Shown piece after piece: positions 38,790 to 47,175 of a stretch of 64,000 nucleotides of DNA. The stretch spans positions 5,398,001 to 5,462,000 of the forward strand of contig NZ_CP152413.1 of NCBI RefSeq assembly GCF_038967635.1, in the 5' to 3' direction. The DNA is from Bradyrhizobium sp. B124. Lineage in GTDB: Bacteria; Pseudomonadota; Alphaproteobacteria; Rhizobiales; Xanthobacteraceae. The stretch's first letter is position 1; each line of letters opens with the position of its first letter. Made by a program: the position numbers and the translations under genes. Under the pieces are notes generated by a model. It saw only the letters and a list, made by a program, of their open reading frames with translations, ran no database searches and was not told where the DNA came from.

Positions 38790-39968
38790 GTGAGAGCCCC
38801 CGCCCCATCCTACCCGCATCCCGCGCGGCTGATCCTTATTTTGTCGCTCGCACCAACGGTCGGTCTCGGCATCGGCCGTTTCGCCTATTCGCTGGTGCTG
38901 CCGGACATGCGCGACTCGCTGGCCTGGTCCTATTCGGCCGCCGGCTTCATGAACACGATCAATGCCGCCGGCTATCTGGTCGGCGCGCTGTTCGCCTCGC
39001 GCCTGATCCAGCGCTTCGGGCTCGCCGCCTCGGTGCGCTGGTCGACGCTGGCCTGTGCGCTGTCGCTGGCGCTGTGCGCCATCTCGGGCAATTTCGCCGT
39101 GCTGAGTTTCGCCCGCCTGCTGGTCGGCTTCGCCGCTGCGATCGGCTTCGTCGGCGGCGGCGCGCTGGCGGCAACCATCGCGCAATCGCGGCCGGAGCGC
39201 GCCAACTTCCTGCTCAGCCTGTTCTATGCCGGGCCGGGCGTCGGCATCCTGGCCTCCGGCCTGATCGCGCCCTTCGTGCTGCACGGCTTTGGCGCCGGCT
39301 CATGGTGGATCGTGTGGTGGGCGATGACCTTGCTCTCTGCGATCATGACCGTGCCGCTGCTGCTTGCGCCATTGCACGCCAATACTGCCGCCGGCGGCAT
39401 CGTGCGGACCAAATTCGCTGTGATGCCGGTCCTGATCTACCTCGCCGCCTATTTCCTGTTCGGCGCCGGCTACATCGCCTACATGACCTTCATGATCGCC
39501 TATGTCCGCGACGGTGGCGGCGGCGCGGGTGCACAGAGCGCGTTCTGGAGCCTGATCGGCGTCAGCGCATTCGTCACCCCTTGGGTCTGGCGGCGGGTTT
39601 TGGCGCTCGACCGCGGCGGGCTCGCGACCACCATCATCCTCGGCGTCAACGCACTCGGCGCGGCCCTCCCGATCTTCGGGCATTCGCCGCTGCTGCTCGC
39701 GATTTCGGCACTGGTGTTCGGCGTCGCGTTCTTCGCCGTGGTCGGCTCGACCACCGCCTTCGTGCGTCTCAATTACCCGCCGGAAGCCTGGCCGACCGCG
39801 ATTGCGGCGATGACCATCGCCTTCGGCATCGGCCAGACGCTCGGGCCGATCGTGGTCGGTGCCATCACCGACGCGGTCGGCAGCCTGTCATTTGCGCTGA
39901 ACGTCTCGGCCGCGATGCTGGCGTTGGGAGCGGTGCTGTCGGCGTTTCAGAGGAAGGTCGGGCCTTAA
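38790..39968 (+). CDS. YbfB/YjiJ-family MFS transporter
   Basis: 392-residue major facilitator with 12 predicted helices. The opening LILSLAPTVGLGIGRFAYSLVLPDMRDSLAWSYSAAGFMNTINAAGYLVGAL is diagnostic of the YbfB/YjiJ group. The substrate is unknown. Start GTG at 38790; no better ATG exists before the first helix. Same strand as the DMT transporter, possibly co-transcribed. Followed closely by a repeat. Confidence 0.9.
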   Translation: MRAPAPSYPHPARLILILSLAPTVGLGIGRFAYSLVLPDMRDSLAWSYSAAGFMNTINAAGYLVGALFASRLIQRFGLAASVRWSTLACALSLALCAISGNFAVLSFARLLVGFAAAIGFVGGGALAATIAQSRPERANFLLSLFYAGPGVGILASGLIAPFVLHGFGAGSWWIVWWAMTLLSAIMTVPLLLAPLHANTAAGGIVRTKFAVMPVLIYLAAYFLFGAGYIAYMTFMIAYVRDGGGGAGAQSAFWSLIGVSAFVTPWVWRRVLALDRGGLATTIILGVNALGAALPIFGHSPLLLAISALVFGVAFFAVVGSTTAFVRLNYPPEAWPTAIAAMTIAFGIGQTLGPIVVGAITDAVGSLSFALNVSAAMLALGAVLSAFQRKVGP

Positions 39969-39977
39969 TGACCACTC

Positions 39978-40079
39978 GTCATTCCGGGCTCGCGAAGCGA
40001 GAGCCCGGAATCCATCGTGACGCAGCGCATGCGGCCAAATGGATTCCGGGCCTGCGCCTTCGGCGCATCCCGGAATGAC
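39978..40079. repeat. GTCATTCCGGG-family paired-hairpin repeat
   Basis: Begins GTCATTCCGGGCTCGCGAAG and ends GCATCCCGGAATGAC; ends complementary with internal hairpins (CGGGCTCGCGAAGCGAGAGCCCG in part). It separates two convergent genes. Confidence 0.88.
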
Positions 40080-40096
40080 GAGGGGACGACAGAGCG

Positions 40097-40882
40097 TTAG
40101 CTCCCGCTGAACGAATTGTAGCCCTGGTCTTCCCAGTAGCCGCCCTTGTAGTCGTTGGTGACTTCCATCGAGAGCACGTATTTCGGGTTCTTGAAGCCGA
40201 GCTTGGTCGGCACCCGGATCTTCATCGGGAAGCCGTAGGCGCGCGGCAGGATCGCGTCGCCGAATTTGAAGGTCATCTGGGTCTGCGGATGCAGCGCCGT
40301 GCGCATGTCCAAAGGTGAATTGTAGCCGTCCTTGTCGGCGCACTGGAACCAGACATATTTGGCGCGCGTGTCGGCGCCGACCAGCTTGAGGAAATCGCGC
40401 AAGGGCGTGCCGGTCCAGCTGCCGATCGCGCTCCAGCCTTCGACGCAGATGTGGCGCGTCACCTGCTTGACCTGCGGCAGCTTGTACAATTCGTCGAGCG
40501 TCCACGATTTCTTGTTCTCGACCAGCCCGCGCACCTCGAGCTTCCAGTCCGCGCCTGCGATCTCCGGCGCATCGTCGAGATCGTAATAGGCGTTGAACGG
40601 GAACGGCTTGGTGATCATGCTCTCGGGGAAAGTCGGCGCCAGCGCATCCGGATTGAACATCCAGGCCTGCACCGCGTCGTTGAACTTCGAGACCTTCTTC
40701 AGCAATTCCTCCGCCGAGGACGAATCGACCACGTCGCAGCCGGTCAGCAGCGTCAGCGCACCGAGGCTGGTCCCCGCCGTGATGAAGCGGCGGCGTGTCA
40801 GCTCCGGCATCGTCTTCACCGCATCACGCACGAGCAGCTTCTTGTCGACGCCGGGGACCAGGAGTTTGCGAAGACGACCCAT
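40097..40882 (-). CDS. Molybdopterin-dependent oxidoreductase (sulfite-oxidase fold)
   Basis: 261-residue protein of the sulfite oxidase/MsrP superfamily. The molybdenum-ligand cysteine is C146 in TRHICVEGWSAIGSWTGTPLRDFLK, and the C-terminal blocks FKFGDAILPRAYGFPMKIRVPTKLGFKNPKYVLSMEV are typical. The N-terminus carries a twin-arginine motif (TRRRFITAGTSLGALTLL) ending in a lipobox-like LLTGC49, so it is probably a Tat-exported lipoprotein. It is encoded 11 bp after a membrane cytochrome b, its likely electron partner. The reaction (sulfoxide reduction or another oxidation) is not determined. GGGAG precedes the ATG at 40882. Confidence 0.9.
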   Translation of the reverse strand: MGRLRKLLVPGVDKKLLVRDAVKTMPELTRRRFITAGTSLGALTLLTGCDVVDSSSAEELLKKVSKFNDAVQAWMFNPDALAPTFPESMITKPFPFNAYYDLDDAPEIAGADWKLEVRGLVENKKSWTLDELYKLPQVKQVTRHICVEGWSAIGSWTGTPLRDFLKLVGADTRAKYVWFQCADKDGYNSPLDMRTALHPQTQMTFKFGDAILPRAYGFPMKIRVPTKLGFKNPKYVLSMEVTNDYKGGYWEDQGYNSFSGS

Positions 40883-40893
40883 GACACTCTCCC

Positions 40894-41526
40894 TCAACGT
40901 CCGATGATCATCGCGCGCAGGCTCTTCGGCACCAGCAGCGCGAGCGCGACATGGATCACCAGGAAGGCCACGATCAGCGCCATGCAGGTGAAGTGGACAT
41001 AGCGGGCGATGTCGTAGCCGCCGAACAGCGACACCAACCAATGCAACTGCACCGGCTTCCACATCGACAGGCCGGACAGCACGATGACGACGCCGACGGT
41101 GATGATGCCGGTATAGAGCAGCTTCTGCACCGAATTGTACTTGCTGAGATCGTCATGCGACAGCTTGAGGGTCAGCGCCGCCTTGGTGTCGGCAATCACG
41201 CCGCCCGGGGTGATCGGCAGCAGCTTCTTGCGGAAGCGGCCGGTGGCGAAACCGAGCGCCAGATAGATCAGGCCGTTGACCATCAACAGCCACATCGCGG
41301 CGAAGTGCCAGAGCAGCGCGCCGCCGAGCCAGCCGCCGAGCGTGATGTTCCGCGAGATGGTGAAGCCGAACAGCGGTGAGGCATTGTAGATCTGCCAGCC
41401 GGACATGATCATCAGGATCATCGCGAATGCGTTGATCCAGTGCACCATGCGTACCCAGACCGGCTGGATCAGCTTCGCGGGCGCCGCGGTCTCTGCCTGG
41501 TGGTCGCTGACGGCAAGGCTTGTCAT
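40894..41526 (-). CDS. Cytochrome b/b6 domain membrane protein
   Basis: 210-residue b-type cytochrome of the Ni/Fe-hydrogenase/formate-dehydrogenase cytochrome b type. Four helices are visible with heme-ligand histidines (WVRMVHWINAF, LLWHFAAMWLL, and later YVHFTCMALIVAFLVIHVALAL). It should pass electrons between the quinone pool and the periplasmic molybdopterin enzyme encoded next. The ATG at 41526 is first in frame. The pair forms a two-gene operon. Confidence 0.9.
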   Translation of the reverse strand: MTSLAVSDHQAETAAPAKLIQPVWVRMVHWINAFAMILMIMSGWQIYNASPLFGFTISRNITLGGWLGGALLWHFAAMWLLMVNGLIYLALGFATGRFRKKLLPITPGGVIADTKAALTLKLSHDDLSKYNSVQKLLYTGIITVGVVIVLSGLSMWKPVQLHWLVSLFGGYDIARYVHFTCMALIVAFLVIHVALALLVPKSLRAMIIGR

Positions 41527-41630
41527 GGAATGTCTCTGCTCGTGGTCGTTACCGGCTTATACGCCCGGAACCGGCGTTCCGTTACGGGGTCGCGCATCAT
41601 CAGTTCGATATACGCCACTCCATCTGGTCA

Positions 41631-41667
41631 CAAAAATGCGAGCCGGGGCGAGGCTCCGGCTCGCATT
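41631..41667 (-). terminator. Terminator of the fasciclin gene
   Basis: AATGCGAGCCGG and CCGGCTCGCATT form a strong stem. On the minus strand it is followed by TTTTTG (CAAAAA at 41631-41636 on the plus strand). It separates the fasciclin gene from the cytochrome b operon on the same strand. Confidence 0.85.
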
Positions 41668-41706
41668 CACGTAAGGCGTTCAGGGACTAGATCGGCCCGC
41701 CGGGTG

Positions 41707-42258
41707 TTAGGTCGCCGGCATCAGCACGGTGTCGACCACATGGATGACACCGTTCGACTGGTTGACGTTGGAGATCGTCACCATCGAGGTGCCGCCCTTG
41801 GCATCGACGATCCAGACCTTGCCGTCCTGCTTCTTGACGGTCAGTTCCTCGCCCTCGGCGGTCTTCAGCTTCTTGCCGTCGGTGAGGTCGGAGGCCTCGA
41901 GCTTGCCCGGCACCACATGGTAGGTGAGGATCTTGGTCAGCGTCGCCTTGTTCTCGGGCTTCACCAGGTTGTCGACGGTTCCGGCCGGCAGCTTGCCGAA
42001 CGCGGCGTTGGTCGGCGCGAACACCGTGAACGGACCCTTGCCTTCCAGCGTGCTGACCAGGCCTGCGGCCTTCACCGCGGCGACGAGGGTGGTGTGGTCC
42101 TTCGAATTGACGGCGTTCTGGACGATGTTCTTGGACGGGAACATCGCGGCGCCGCCGACCATCACGGTCTTTTCCTCGGCGCGGACCGGCGCCACGACTG
42201 TGGCGGTGATCGCGAGCGCGCTGAAGGCGGCGGCAAGATAGGCAATACGCTTCGACAT
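41707..42258 (-). CDS. Exported fasciclin (FAS1) domain protein
   Basis: 183-residue secreted protein with a signal peptide (MSKRIAYLAAAFSALAITATVVAPVRA). One complete FAS1 domain follows: NIVQNAVNSKDHTTLVAAVKAAGLVSTLEGKGPFTVFAPTNAAFGKLPAGTV (H1 motif), LTKILTYHVVPGKL, and NGVIHVVDTVLMPA (H2 motif). FAS1 proteins are involved in adhesion or surface interactions. ATG at 42258. Transcribed separately from the downstream cytochrome b pair because of the terminator at 41631. Confidence 0.94.
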   Translation of the reverse strand: MSKRIAYLAAAFSALAITATVVAPVRAEEKTVMVGGAAMFPSKNIVQNAVNSKDHTTLVAAVKAAGLVSTLEGKGPFTVFAPTNAAFGKLPAGTVDNLVKPENKATLTKILTYHVVPGKLEASDLTDGKKLKTAEGEELTVKKQDGKVWIVDAKGGTSMVTISNVNQSNGVIHVVDTVLMPAT

Positions 42259-42586
42259 GGTTCGTCTCCCGATGGGTATCTGGCCGGCTCAGTCTCCGCC
42301 GGCGATGAAGGGGCAACAACGGCGCGTGTTGATTGATGTGAGCGTCGTCGTTGGCCTGAGCTACGGGAGGTTTTCCGGGCGGTTTCCGGAAATAACTCTT
42401 TGTGATTCCTGAAACCGGTTGGCGCGCGCTCCGTACATGTGGCGCTTCACGCAGCCGTTGCGCATTCCATTCGACGGAATGGACGGGTGCGCCGCCGCGA
42501 GCAATTTGCTTGCCGCCGTTGTTCGATTGGTTCAGCCTGAGATTGCGGTGCAGCTTCACAACGGGCGGTAGTGGGGAGAAGCAATC
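42259..42586. other. Divergent promoter region of fasciclin and MFS genes
   Basis: 328 bp with no supportable gene. It contains the inverted repeat CCATTC-GACG-GAATGG (42467-42482) and AT-richer stretches near 42385-42410 suited to promoters. I could not identify a confident -35/-10 pair. Confidence 0.45.
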
Positions 42587-43987
42587 ATGAGCAGCATCAC
42601 GGCTGACGGCCGCGCCACGCCTATCGTGAACGATGCCGGCAGCGACATCGGCCCGCTCGAGCAGAAGCATCTGCAATACGCCAACTATCGCGCGGTCGCA
42701 GACACCACCGAGATCACGAAAACCCATTGGCACATCGCCACCGCCAACGCGCTCGGCTGGGGCTTCGACGGCATGGACGGCGTGATCTTCGCGCTGATCT
42801 CGCCGATGGTGATCAAGGAATTCCAGCTGAGCTTGCCGGAATACCGCTCCGGCATGCAGATCGCGCTGTTCGTCGGCATCGCCGGCCTCTATTTCTGGCC
42901 GTGGCTCGCCGATCGCTACGGCCGCCGCACGCTGCTCGCGGTCAACATCGCGCTGTTCTCGCTCCTGATGCCGGTCGCGGCGCTGTCGCCGACCTTCACG
43001 GTCTTCGTGATCGCGCGCTCGCTGTTGTTCTTCGCGCTCAACGGCGAATGGTCGCTCGGCTCGATGCTGGTGGCGGAGACCTGGCCGGCCCGGCTGCGCG
43101 GGCGCATCATCAGCATCACGCGCTCGGCCTGGTGCCTCGGCGCCACGCTCGCCGGCGCGATCACCGGGCTGGTCGCCGCCAATTTCGGCTGGCGAATCGC
43201 CGTGATGGTGCCCGGCGTGATCGCGCTGCTCGCGATCTATATCCGCTCCACTTGTCCGGAATCGCCCTATTGGGTGCGCGCGCAGGACCGCAAGCGGCGC
43301 ATCTCGGAGACGCTGGCGCGCGGCGGCACCGTCAGCAACGAGGACGGCGCCTGGTTCGGCAAAGCCAAGTCGGTCGGCATCCGCCAGGTGTTCATGCCCG
43401 ACGTGCTGCCTTCGACATTGGTCGCGCTGTTCGTGGCCTGCGCCAGCACCTGCATCTACGGCACGGTCGGCGCTTGGATGCCGCTGTATCTTTCGACCGA
43501 GAAGCATTGGTCGACCACGGAATACAGCCTGTTCTACGTGTTCTACGGCCTGTGCGGCTTCCTCGGCCTGTGCCTGGTCGGCTGGCTGATCGACAAGATC
43601 GGCCGCCGCCGTACCTTCATCGTGACCCTGATCGAGGGCGCGATCTTCATGACGCTCTGGGTCTATTCCGAGGACCGCGTCCTGCTGTGGGCGTTCGGGC
43701 TTCTCTGGTGTCTCGGCTTCCTCGGCTTCTGGGGCCCGAGCACGACGCTGACTGCGGAGATCTTCCCGACCCGCATCCGCGGCGCCGCCAACGGCGTGGT
43801 CTGGGCGATCGCCTATTTCGTCGGCTTCGTGCTGTTCCCCTTCGTCTCGATCGCGCTCCAGCAGCACACCGGCTCGTTCGCGCTGTCGTTCCTCTGCATC
43901 CCCGTGCTGATGATCGCGATGGCGGTCGGCGTGTTCCTGTTCGTGCCGGAGCATTCCGGCAAGGAGCTGAACGAGATCAGCGAGTGA
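42587..43987 (+). CDS. MFS transporter (sugar/carboxylate symporter type)
   Basis: 466-residue major facilitator with 12 helices. HWHIATANALGWGFDGMDGVIFALISPMVIKEF, the loop-2 motif DRYGRRTLL, SMLVAETWPARLRGRIISITRSAWCLGATLAG and TAEIFPTRIRGAANGVVWAIAYFVG are those of sugar/metabolite:H+ symporters (SHS/AAHS-like). The start ATG at 42587 has GGGGAGAA nine bases upstream. The long hydrophilic N-terminus (about 45 residues) is normal for this subgroup. Substrate is unknown; aromatic acids or short carboxylates are plausible. Confidence 0.9.
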   Translation: MSSITADGRATPIVNDAGSDIGPLEQKHLQYANYRAVADTTEITKTHWHIATANALGWGFDGMDGVIFALISPMVIKEFQLSLPEYRSGMQIALFVGIAGLYFWPWLADRYGRRTLLAVNIALFSLLMPVAALSPTFTVFVIARSLLFFALNGEWSLGSMLVAETWPARLRGRIISITRSAWCLGATLAGAITGLVAANFGWRIAVMVPGVIALLAIYIRSTCPESPYWVRAQDRKRRISETLARGGTVSNEDGAWFGKAKSVGIRQVFMPDVLPSTLVALFVACASTCIYGTVGAWMPLYLSTEKHWSTTEYSLFYVFYGLCGFLGLCLVGWLIDKIGRRRTFIVTLIEGAIFMTLWVYSEDRVLLWAFGLLWCLGFLGFWGPSTTLTAEIFPTRIRGAANGVVWAIAYFVGFVLFPFVSIALQQHTGSFALSFLCIPVLMIAMAVGVFLFVPEHSGKELNEISE

Positions 43988-44001
43988 GGCGCCGGTAGAC
44001 C

Positions 44002-44090
44002 GTAGCCCGGATGAAGCGCAGCGAAATCCGGGGCCGCTGTAACCACGGATGGGCCTGCCCCGGATTACGCTTCGCTGCATCCGGGCTACG
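44002..44090. repeat. GTAGCCCGGAT-family paired-hairpin repeat
   Basis: Begins GTAGCCCGGATGAAGCGCAG and ends TGCATCCGGGCTACG; same family as 21473-21559 and 63570-63657. Confidence 0.88.
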
Positions 44091-44097
44091 CACTTCA

Positions 44098-44223
44098 ACC
44101 TCCCCTTGAAAAGGGGAGGTCGCTTTGCTCGCCAGAGCAAAAGCGGGTGGGATCCGCTCTCTCTGTAGACGGCATTGCCTGCGGCTGACCCCCATCCCGA
44201 CCTTCCCCCTTTCAGGGGGAAGG
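44098..44223. repeat. CCTCCCC-type hairpin-pair repeat
   Basis: ACCTCCCCTT-GAA-AAGGGGAGGT is a perfect 10-bp hairpin at 44098-44120. A second hairpin, CCTTCCCCCTTTCAGGGGGA(AGG), closes the unit at 44201-44223. It stands directly beside the previous repeat, and a partial relative (CCCCTTTCCAAGGGG) follows the repeat at 63570. Confidence 0.8.
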
Positions 44224-44245
44224 AGAAGACAGATGGTAGCCCGAC

Positions 44246-45007
44246 CTAATCCCTGTTCGCCGGGGTCTGAATAAATCCGCGATTATGCGTCGGGCTGATC
44301 AGGATCTCGTTCATGCAGACCCGCGCCGGCATGCCGGCGACGAAGGCGATGGTGCGGCCGCAATCCTCCGGCTGCAGCATCCTGGCCTGCTCGGCTTCGC
44401 TCGGCACCACCGGCCGTTGCTTCAGAATCGGCGTTGCCACCTCGCCCGGCGACAGGCAGCAGGCCCGCAGGCCGTTGACGCATTCGTCCATGTTGAAGGA
44501 ATGGGTCAGCGCCAGCACCGCGTGCTTGGTCGTGGTGTAGGCCGGGCCCGGCATCTTCGAGACGTGGCGGCCCGCCCAGGAGGCGACGTTGATGATGCAG
44601 CCGTCCTGCTGCTTGCGCATCGTCGGCAGCACCGCGCGCATGCAGTAGAGCACGCCGTTGAGGTTGACCTCGACCAGCTTGTCCCAGCCTTCCAGCTCCA
44701 TGTCGGCCCAGCTGCGCTTCGGCACGTTGATGCCGGCGCTGTTGACCAGGAGGTCGATGCGGCCGTGTTTGCGGACGATCGTCTCGGCGGCCTTGTTGAC
44801 GTCGGCCTTGTTGCTGACATCGAGCGGAATCGCCTCGGCCTTGCCGCCCTTTTTGGTGATGTTGGCCACCACGCGGTCGAGCTCTTCCTTGCGGCGGCCG
44901 GAGACCACCACCGTCCAGCCGTCCGCAGCCAGGAATTCCGCCCCGGATTCGCCGATTCCGGTGCCGCCGCCGGTGACCCAGGCCACGCGTTTCCCATTAT
45001 TTGTCAT
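44246..45007 (-). CDS. Short-chain dehydrogenase/reductase
   Basis: 253-residue classical SDR. The cofactor motif is WVTGGGTGIG (TGxxxGxG) near residues 10-19. NSAGINVP, the catalytic Ser in INVASWAG and Tyr/Lys in AYTTTKHAV are intact. A Gly after SGRR and an Arg-rich second strand suggest NADP(H). Substrate unknown. ATG at 45007. It is divergent from matB, 87 bp away, and the two may respond to the same signal. Confidence 0.92.
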   Translation of the reverse strand: MTNNGKRVAWVTGGGTGIGESGAEFLAADGWTVVVSGRRKEELDRVVANITKKGGKAEAIPLDVSNKADVNKAAETIVRKHGRIDLLVNSAGINVPKRSWADMELEGWDKLVEVNLNGVLYCMRAVLPTMRKQQDGCIINVASWAGRHVSKMPGPAYTTTKHAVLALTHSFNMDECVNGLRACCLSPGEVATPILKQRPVVPSEAEQARMLQPEDCGRTIAFVAGMPARVCMNEILISPTHNRGFIQTPANRD

Positions 45008-45094
45008 GCAAACTGTCTCCGTTGCTTTCCGAAGGGCGTTTTTGCTAATCCAGCCGGACTCTTACCGGCCCTTTCGCCCTTCGGGGGATGTTGC

Positions 45095-46624
45095 ATGAAC
45101 ACGACCACCAACGCCAACCTGTTTTCCCGCCTGTTCGACGGCCTCGACGACCCCAACCGGCTCGCGATCGAGCAGCTCGACGGCAGCCGCATCTCCTATG
45201 GCGACCTGATCGCACGCGCGGGCCAGATGGCGAATGTGCTGGTGGAACGCGGCGTCAAGCCGGGCGACCGCGTCGCGGCGCAGACCGAGAAGTCGGTCTC
45301 GGCCCTCGTGCTCTATCTCGCCACCGTGCGCGCCGGCGGCGTCTATCTGCCGCTCAACACCGCCTATACGCTGAACGAGCTCGAATACTTCATCACGGAT
45401 GCCGAGCCGTCGCTGGTGGTCTGCGATCCCTCCAAGCTGGACGGCATCAAGGCGATCGCCGCCAAGGCCGGCGCGAAGGTCGAGACGCTCGATGCCAGCG
45501 GCAAGGGTTCGCTGACCGAGGCCGCCGACAGGGCGCCGAAGGACTTCGCCACCGTGCCGCGCGGCAATGACGACCTCGCCGCGATCCTCTACACGTCGGG
45601 CACCACCGGCCGCTCCAAGGGCGCGATGCTCTCGCACGACAATCTGGCGTCGAACTCGTATTCGCTGGTCGACTACTGGCGCTTCACCGACAAGGACGTG
45701 CTGATCCACGCACTGCCGATCTATCACACCCACGGCCTGTTCGTGGCGAGCAACGTGACGCTGTTCTCGCGCGCCTCGATGATCTTCCTGCCGAAGTTCG
45801 ATCCGGACGCGGTCCTGAAGCTGATGGCCCGCGCCACCGTGATGATGGGCGTGCCGACCTTCTATACCCGCCTGTTGCAGAACCCCGGCCTGAACAAGGA
45901 CACGACCAAGCACATGCGGCTGTTCATCTCGGGCTCCGCGCCGCTGCTCGCCGACACCCATCGCGAATGGTCGGCGCGGACCGGACACGCCGTGCTCGAG
46001 CGCTACGGCATGACCGAAACCAACATGAACACGAGCAACCCCTATGACGGCGACCGCGTGCCCGGCGCGGTCGGCTTCGCGCTGCCCGGCGTCTCGGTGC
46101 GGGTCACCGATCCCGACACCGGCAAAGAGCTTCCGCGCGAAACCATCGGCATGATCGAGGTCAAGGGCCCGAACGTGTTTAGGGGTTACTGGCGGATGCC
46201 GGAGAAGACCAAGTCCGAATTCCGCAGCGACGGCTTCTTCATCACCGGCGACCTCGGCAAGATCGACGACAAGGGTTATGTCCACATCCTCGGCCGCGGC
46301 AAGGATCTCGTGATCTCCGGCGGCTTCAACGTCTATCCGAAAGAGATCGAGAGCGAGATCGACACCATGCCCGGCGTGATCGAATCAGCCGTGATCGGCG
46401 TGCCGCATGCCGATTTCGGCGAAGGCGTCACCGCCGTTCTGGTTTGCAGCAAGGGCGCCGATATCAGCGAGGCCTCGGTGCTGAAGGCGCTCGACGGGCG
46501 GCTCGCCAAATTCAAGATGCCCAAGCGCGTCTTCGTCGTCGACGAATTGCCGCGCAATGCGATGGGCAAGGTGCAGAAGAATATTTTGCGGGATACGTAC
46601 AAGGATATCTACGCAAAGGGATGA
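45095..46624 (+). CDS. matB: Malonyl-CoA synthetase MatB
   Basis: AMP-forming ligase that makes malonyl-CoA from malonate, ATP and CoA. 509 residues, very close along its whole length to the Rhodopseudomonas palustris MatB sequence as I remember it. ATP motif LYTSGTTGRSKGAMLSHDNLASNS, then ALPIYHTHGLFVASNVTLF, RYGMTETNMNTSNPYDGDR and the hinge GRGKDLVISGGFNVYPKEIESEI. The C-terminal catalytic lysine is in PRNAMGKVQKN. The ATG at 45095 has GGGGGATG just upstream. No malonate decarboxylase (matA) or transporter gene is adjacent. Confidence 0.95.
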   Translation: MNTTTNANLFSRLFDGLDDPNRLAIEQLDGSRISYGDLIARAGQMANVLVERGVKPGDRVAAQTEKSVSALVLYLATVRAGGVYLPLNTAYTLNELEYFITDAEPSLVVCDPSKLDGIKAIAAKAGAKVETLDASGKGSLTEAADRAPKDFATVPRGNDDLAAILYTSGTTGRSKGAMLSHDNLASNSYSLVDYWRFTDKDVLIHALPIYHTHGLFVASNVTLFSRASMIFLPKFDPDAVLKLMARATVMMGVPTFYTRLLQNPGLNKDTTKHMRLFISGSAPLLADTHREWSARTGHAVLERYGMTETNMNTSNPYDGDRVPGAVGFALPGVSVRVTDPDTGKELPRETIGMIEVKGPNVFRGYWRMPEKTKSEFRSDGFFITGDLGKIDDKGYVHILGRGKDLVISGGFNVYPKEIESEIDTMPGVIESAVIGVPHADFGEGVTAVLVCSKGADISEASVLKALDGRLAKFKMPKRVFVVDELPRNAMGKVQKNILRDTYKDIYAKG

Positions 46625-46650
46625 AGCCGGAAGAACGTCGTGAGGGGTAG

Positions 46651-47175
46651 ATGGAGCGGGAGCAGGCTATCCAGATTAACGATCAACTCGTCATCGCGCA
46701 CGAGGCGATGAAGAAGGCTCGAATCGCGATTGCGGAGCTCGGAAAGCAGGAGCGGCTTGAATTGGATGGCCCGCTTTATGACCTCCTACTCGAGCTGGAA
46801 TGGCAGGTGATGCTGCCGCTCTACGAACAGTTTCGTGACCTGATGAAGCTGGAGTTGCACGAAAAACTCCCTGCTCCGAGCTCCGAACTGAAGTGGAGCG
46901 ACGTGCGTCTTCCCCGCGAAGCTACGGAAGCTACGCTGGACGACATCATCATGTCGGCCCTGACATCACGATGGCAGAAGGTCGCGATGATTATAGGGGT
47001 CGCGTTGAAAGACTGCGAGAAACTGAAATTGCCGATAGCTCCTGAAATGATCGGAGCACGCTTGCGCTTCCTGTCCCACGCCGGTCGGATCGAGGGCGTC
47101 GGAGACCTCCGACGGTGGGGTCACAGCGAAGTACGGCTGAAGGATGAGCCGATCAGTGCCCTCCAACGAGGCTGA
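46651..47175 (+). CDS. DUF3658-like hypothetical protein
   Basis: 174-residue soluble protein. The C-terminal half (ATLDDIIMSALTSRWQKVAMIIGVALKDCEKLKLPIAPEMIGARLRFLSHAGRIEGVGDLRRWGHSEVRL) has the winged-helix-like pattern I associate with DUF3658; the N-terminal half is helical and unassigned. Codon use is less GC-rich than in its neighbours, suggesting later acquisition. ATG at 46651, 26 bp after matB. Its last 23 bases overlap the convergent TauE/SafE gene. Function unknown. Confidence 0.7.
   Translation: MEREQAIQINDQLVIAHEAMKKARIAIAELGKQERLELDGPLYDLLLELEWQVMLPLYEQFRDLMKLELHEKLPAPSSELKWSDVRLPREATEATLDDIIMSALTSRWQKVAMIIGVALKDCEKLKLPIAPEMIGARLRFLSHAGRIEGVGDLRRWGHSEVRLKDEPISALQRG

Noticed and set aside
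41687..44140. 817-codon minus-strand open frame
   Set aside because: Antisense to the MFS gene at 42587 and out of frame with the fasciclin gene; no recognisable domain.
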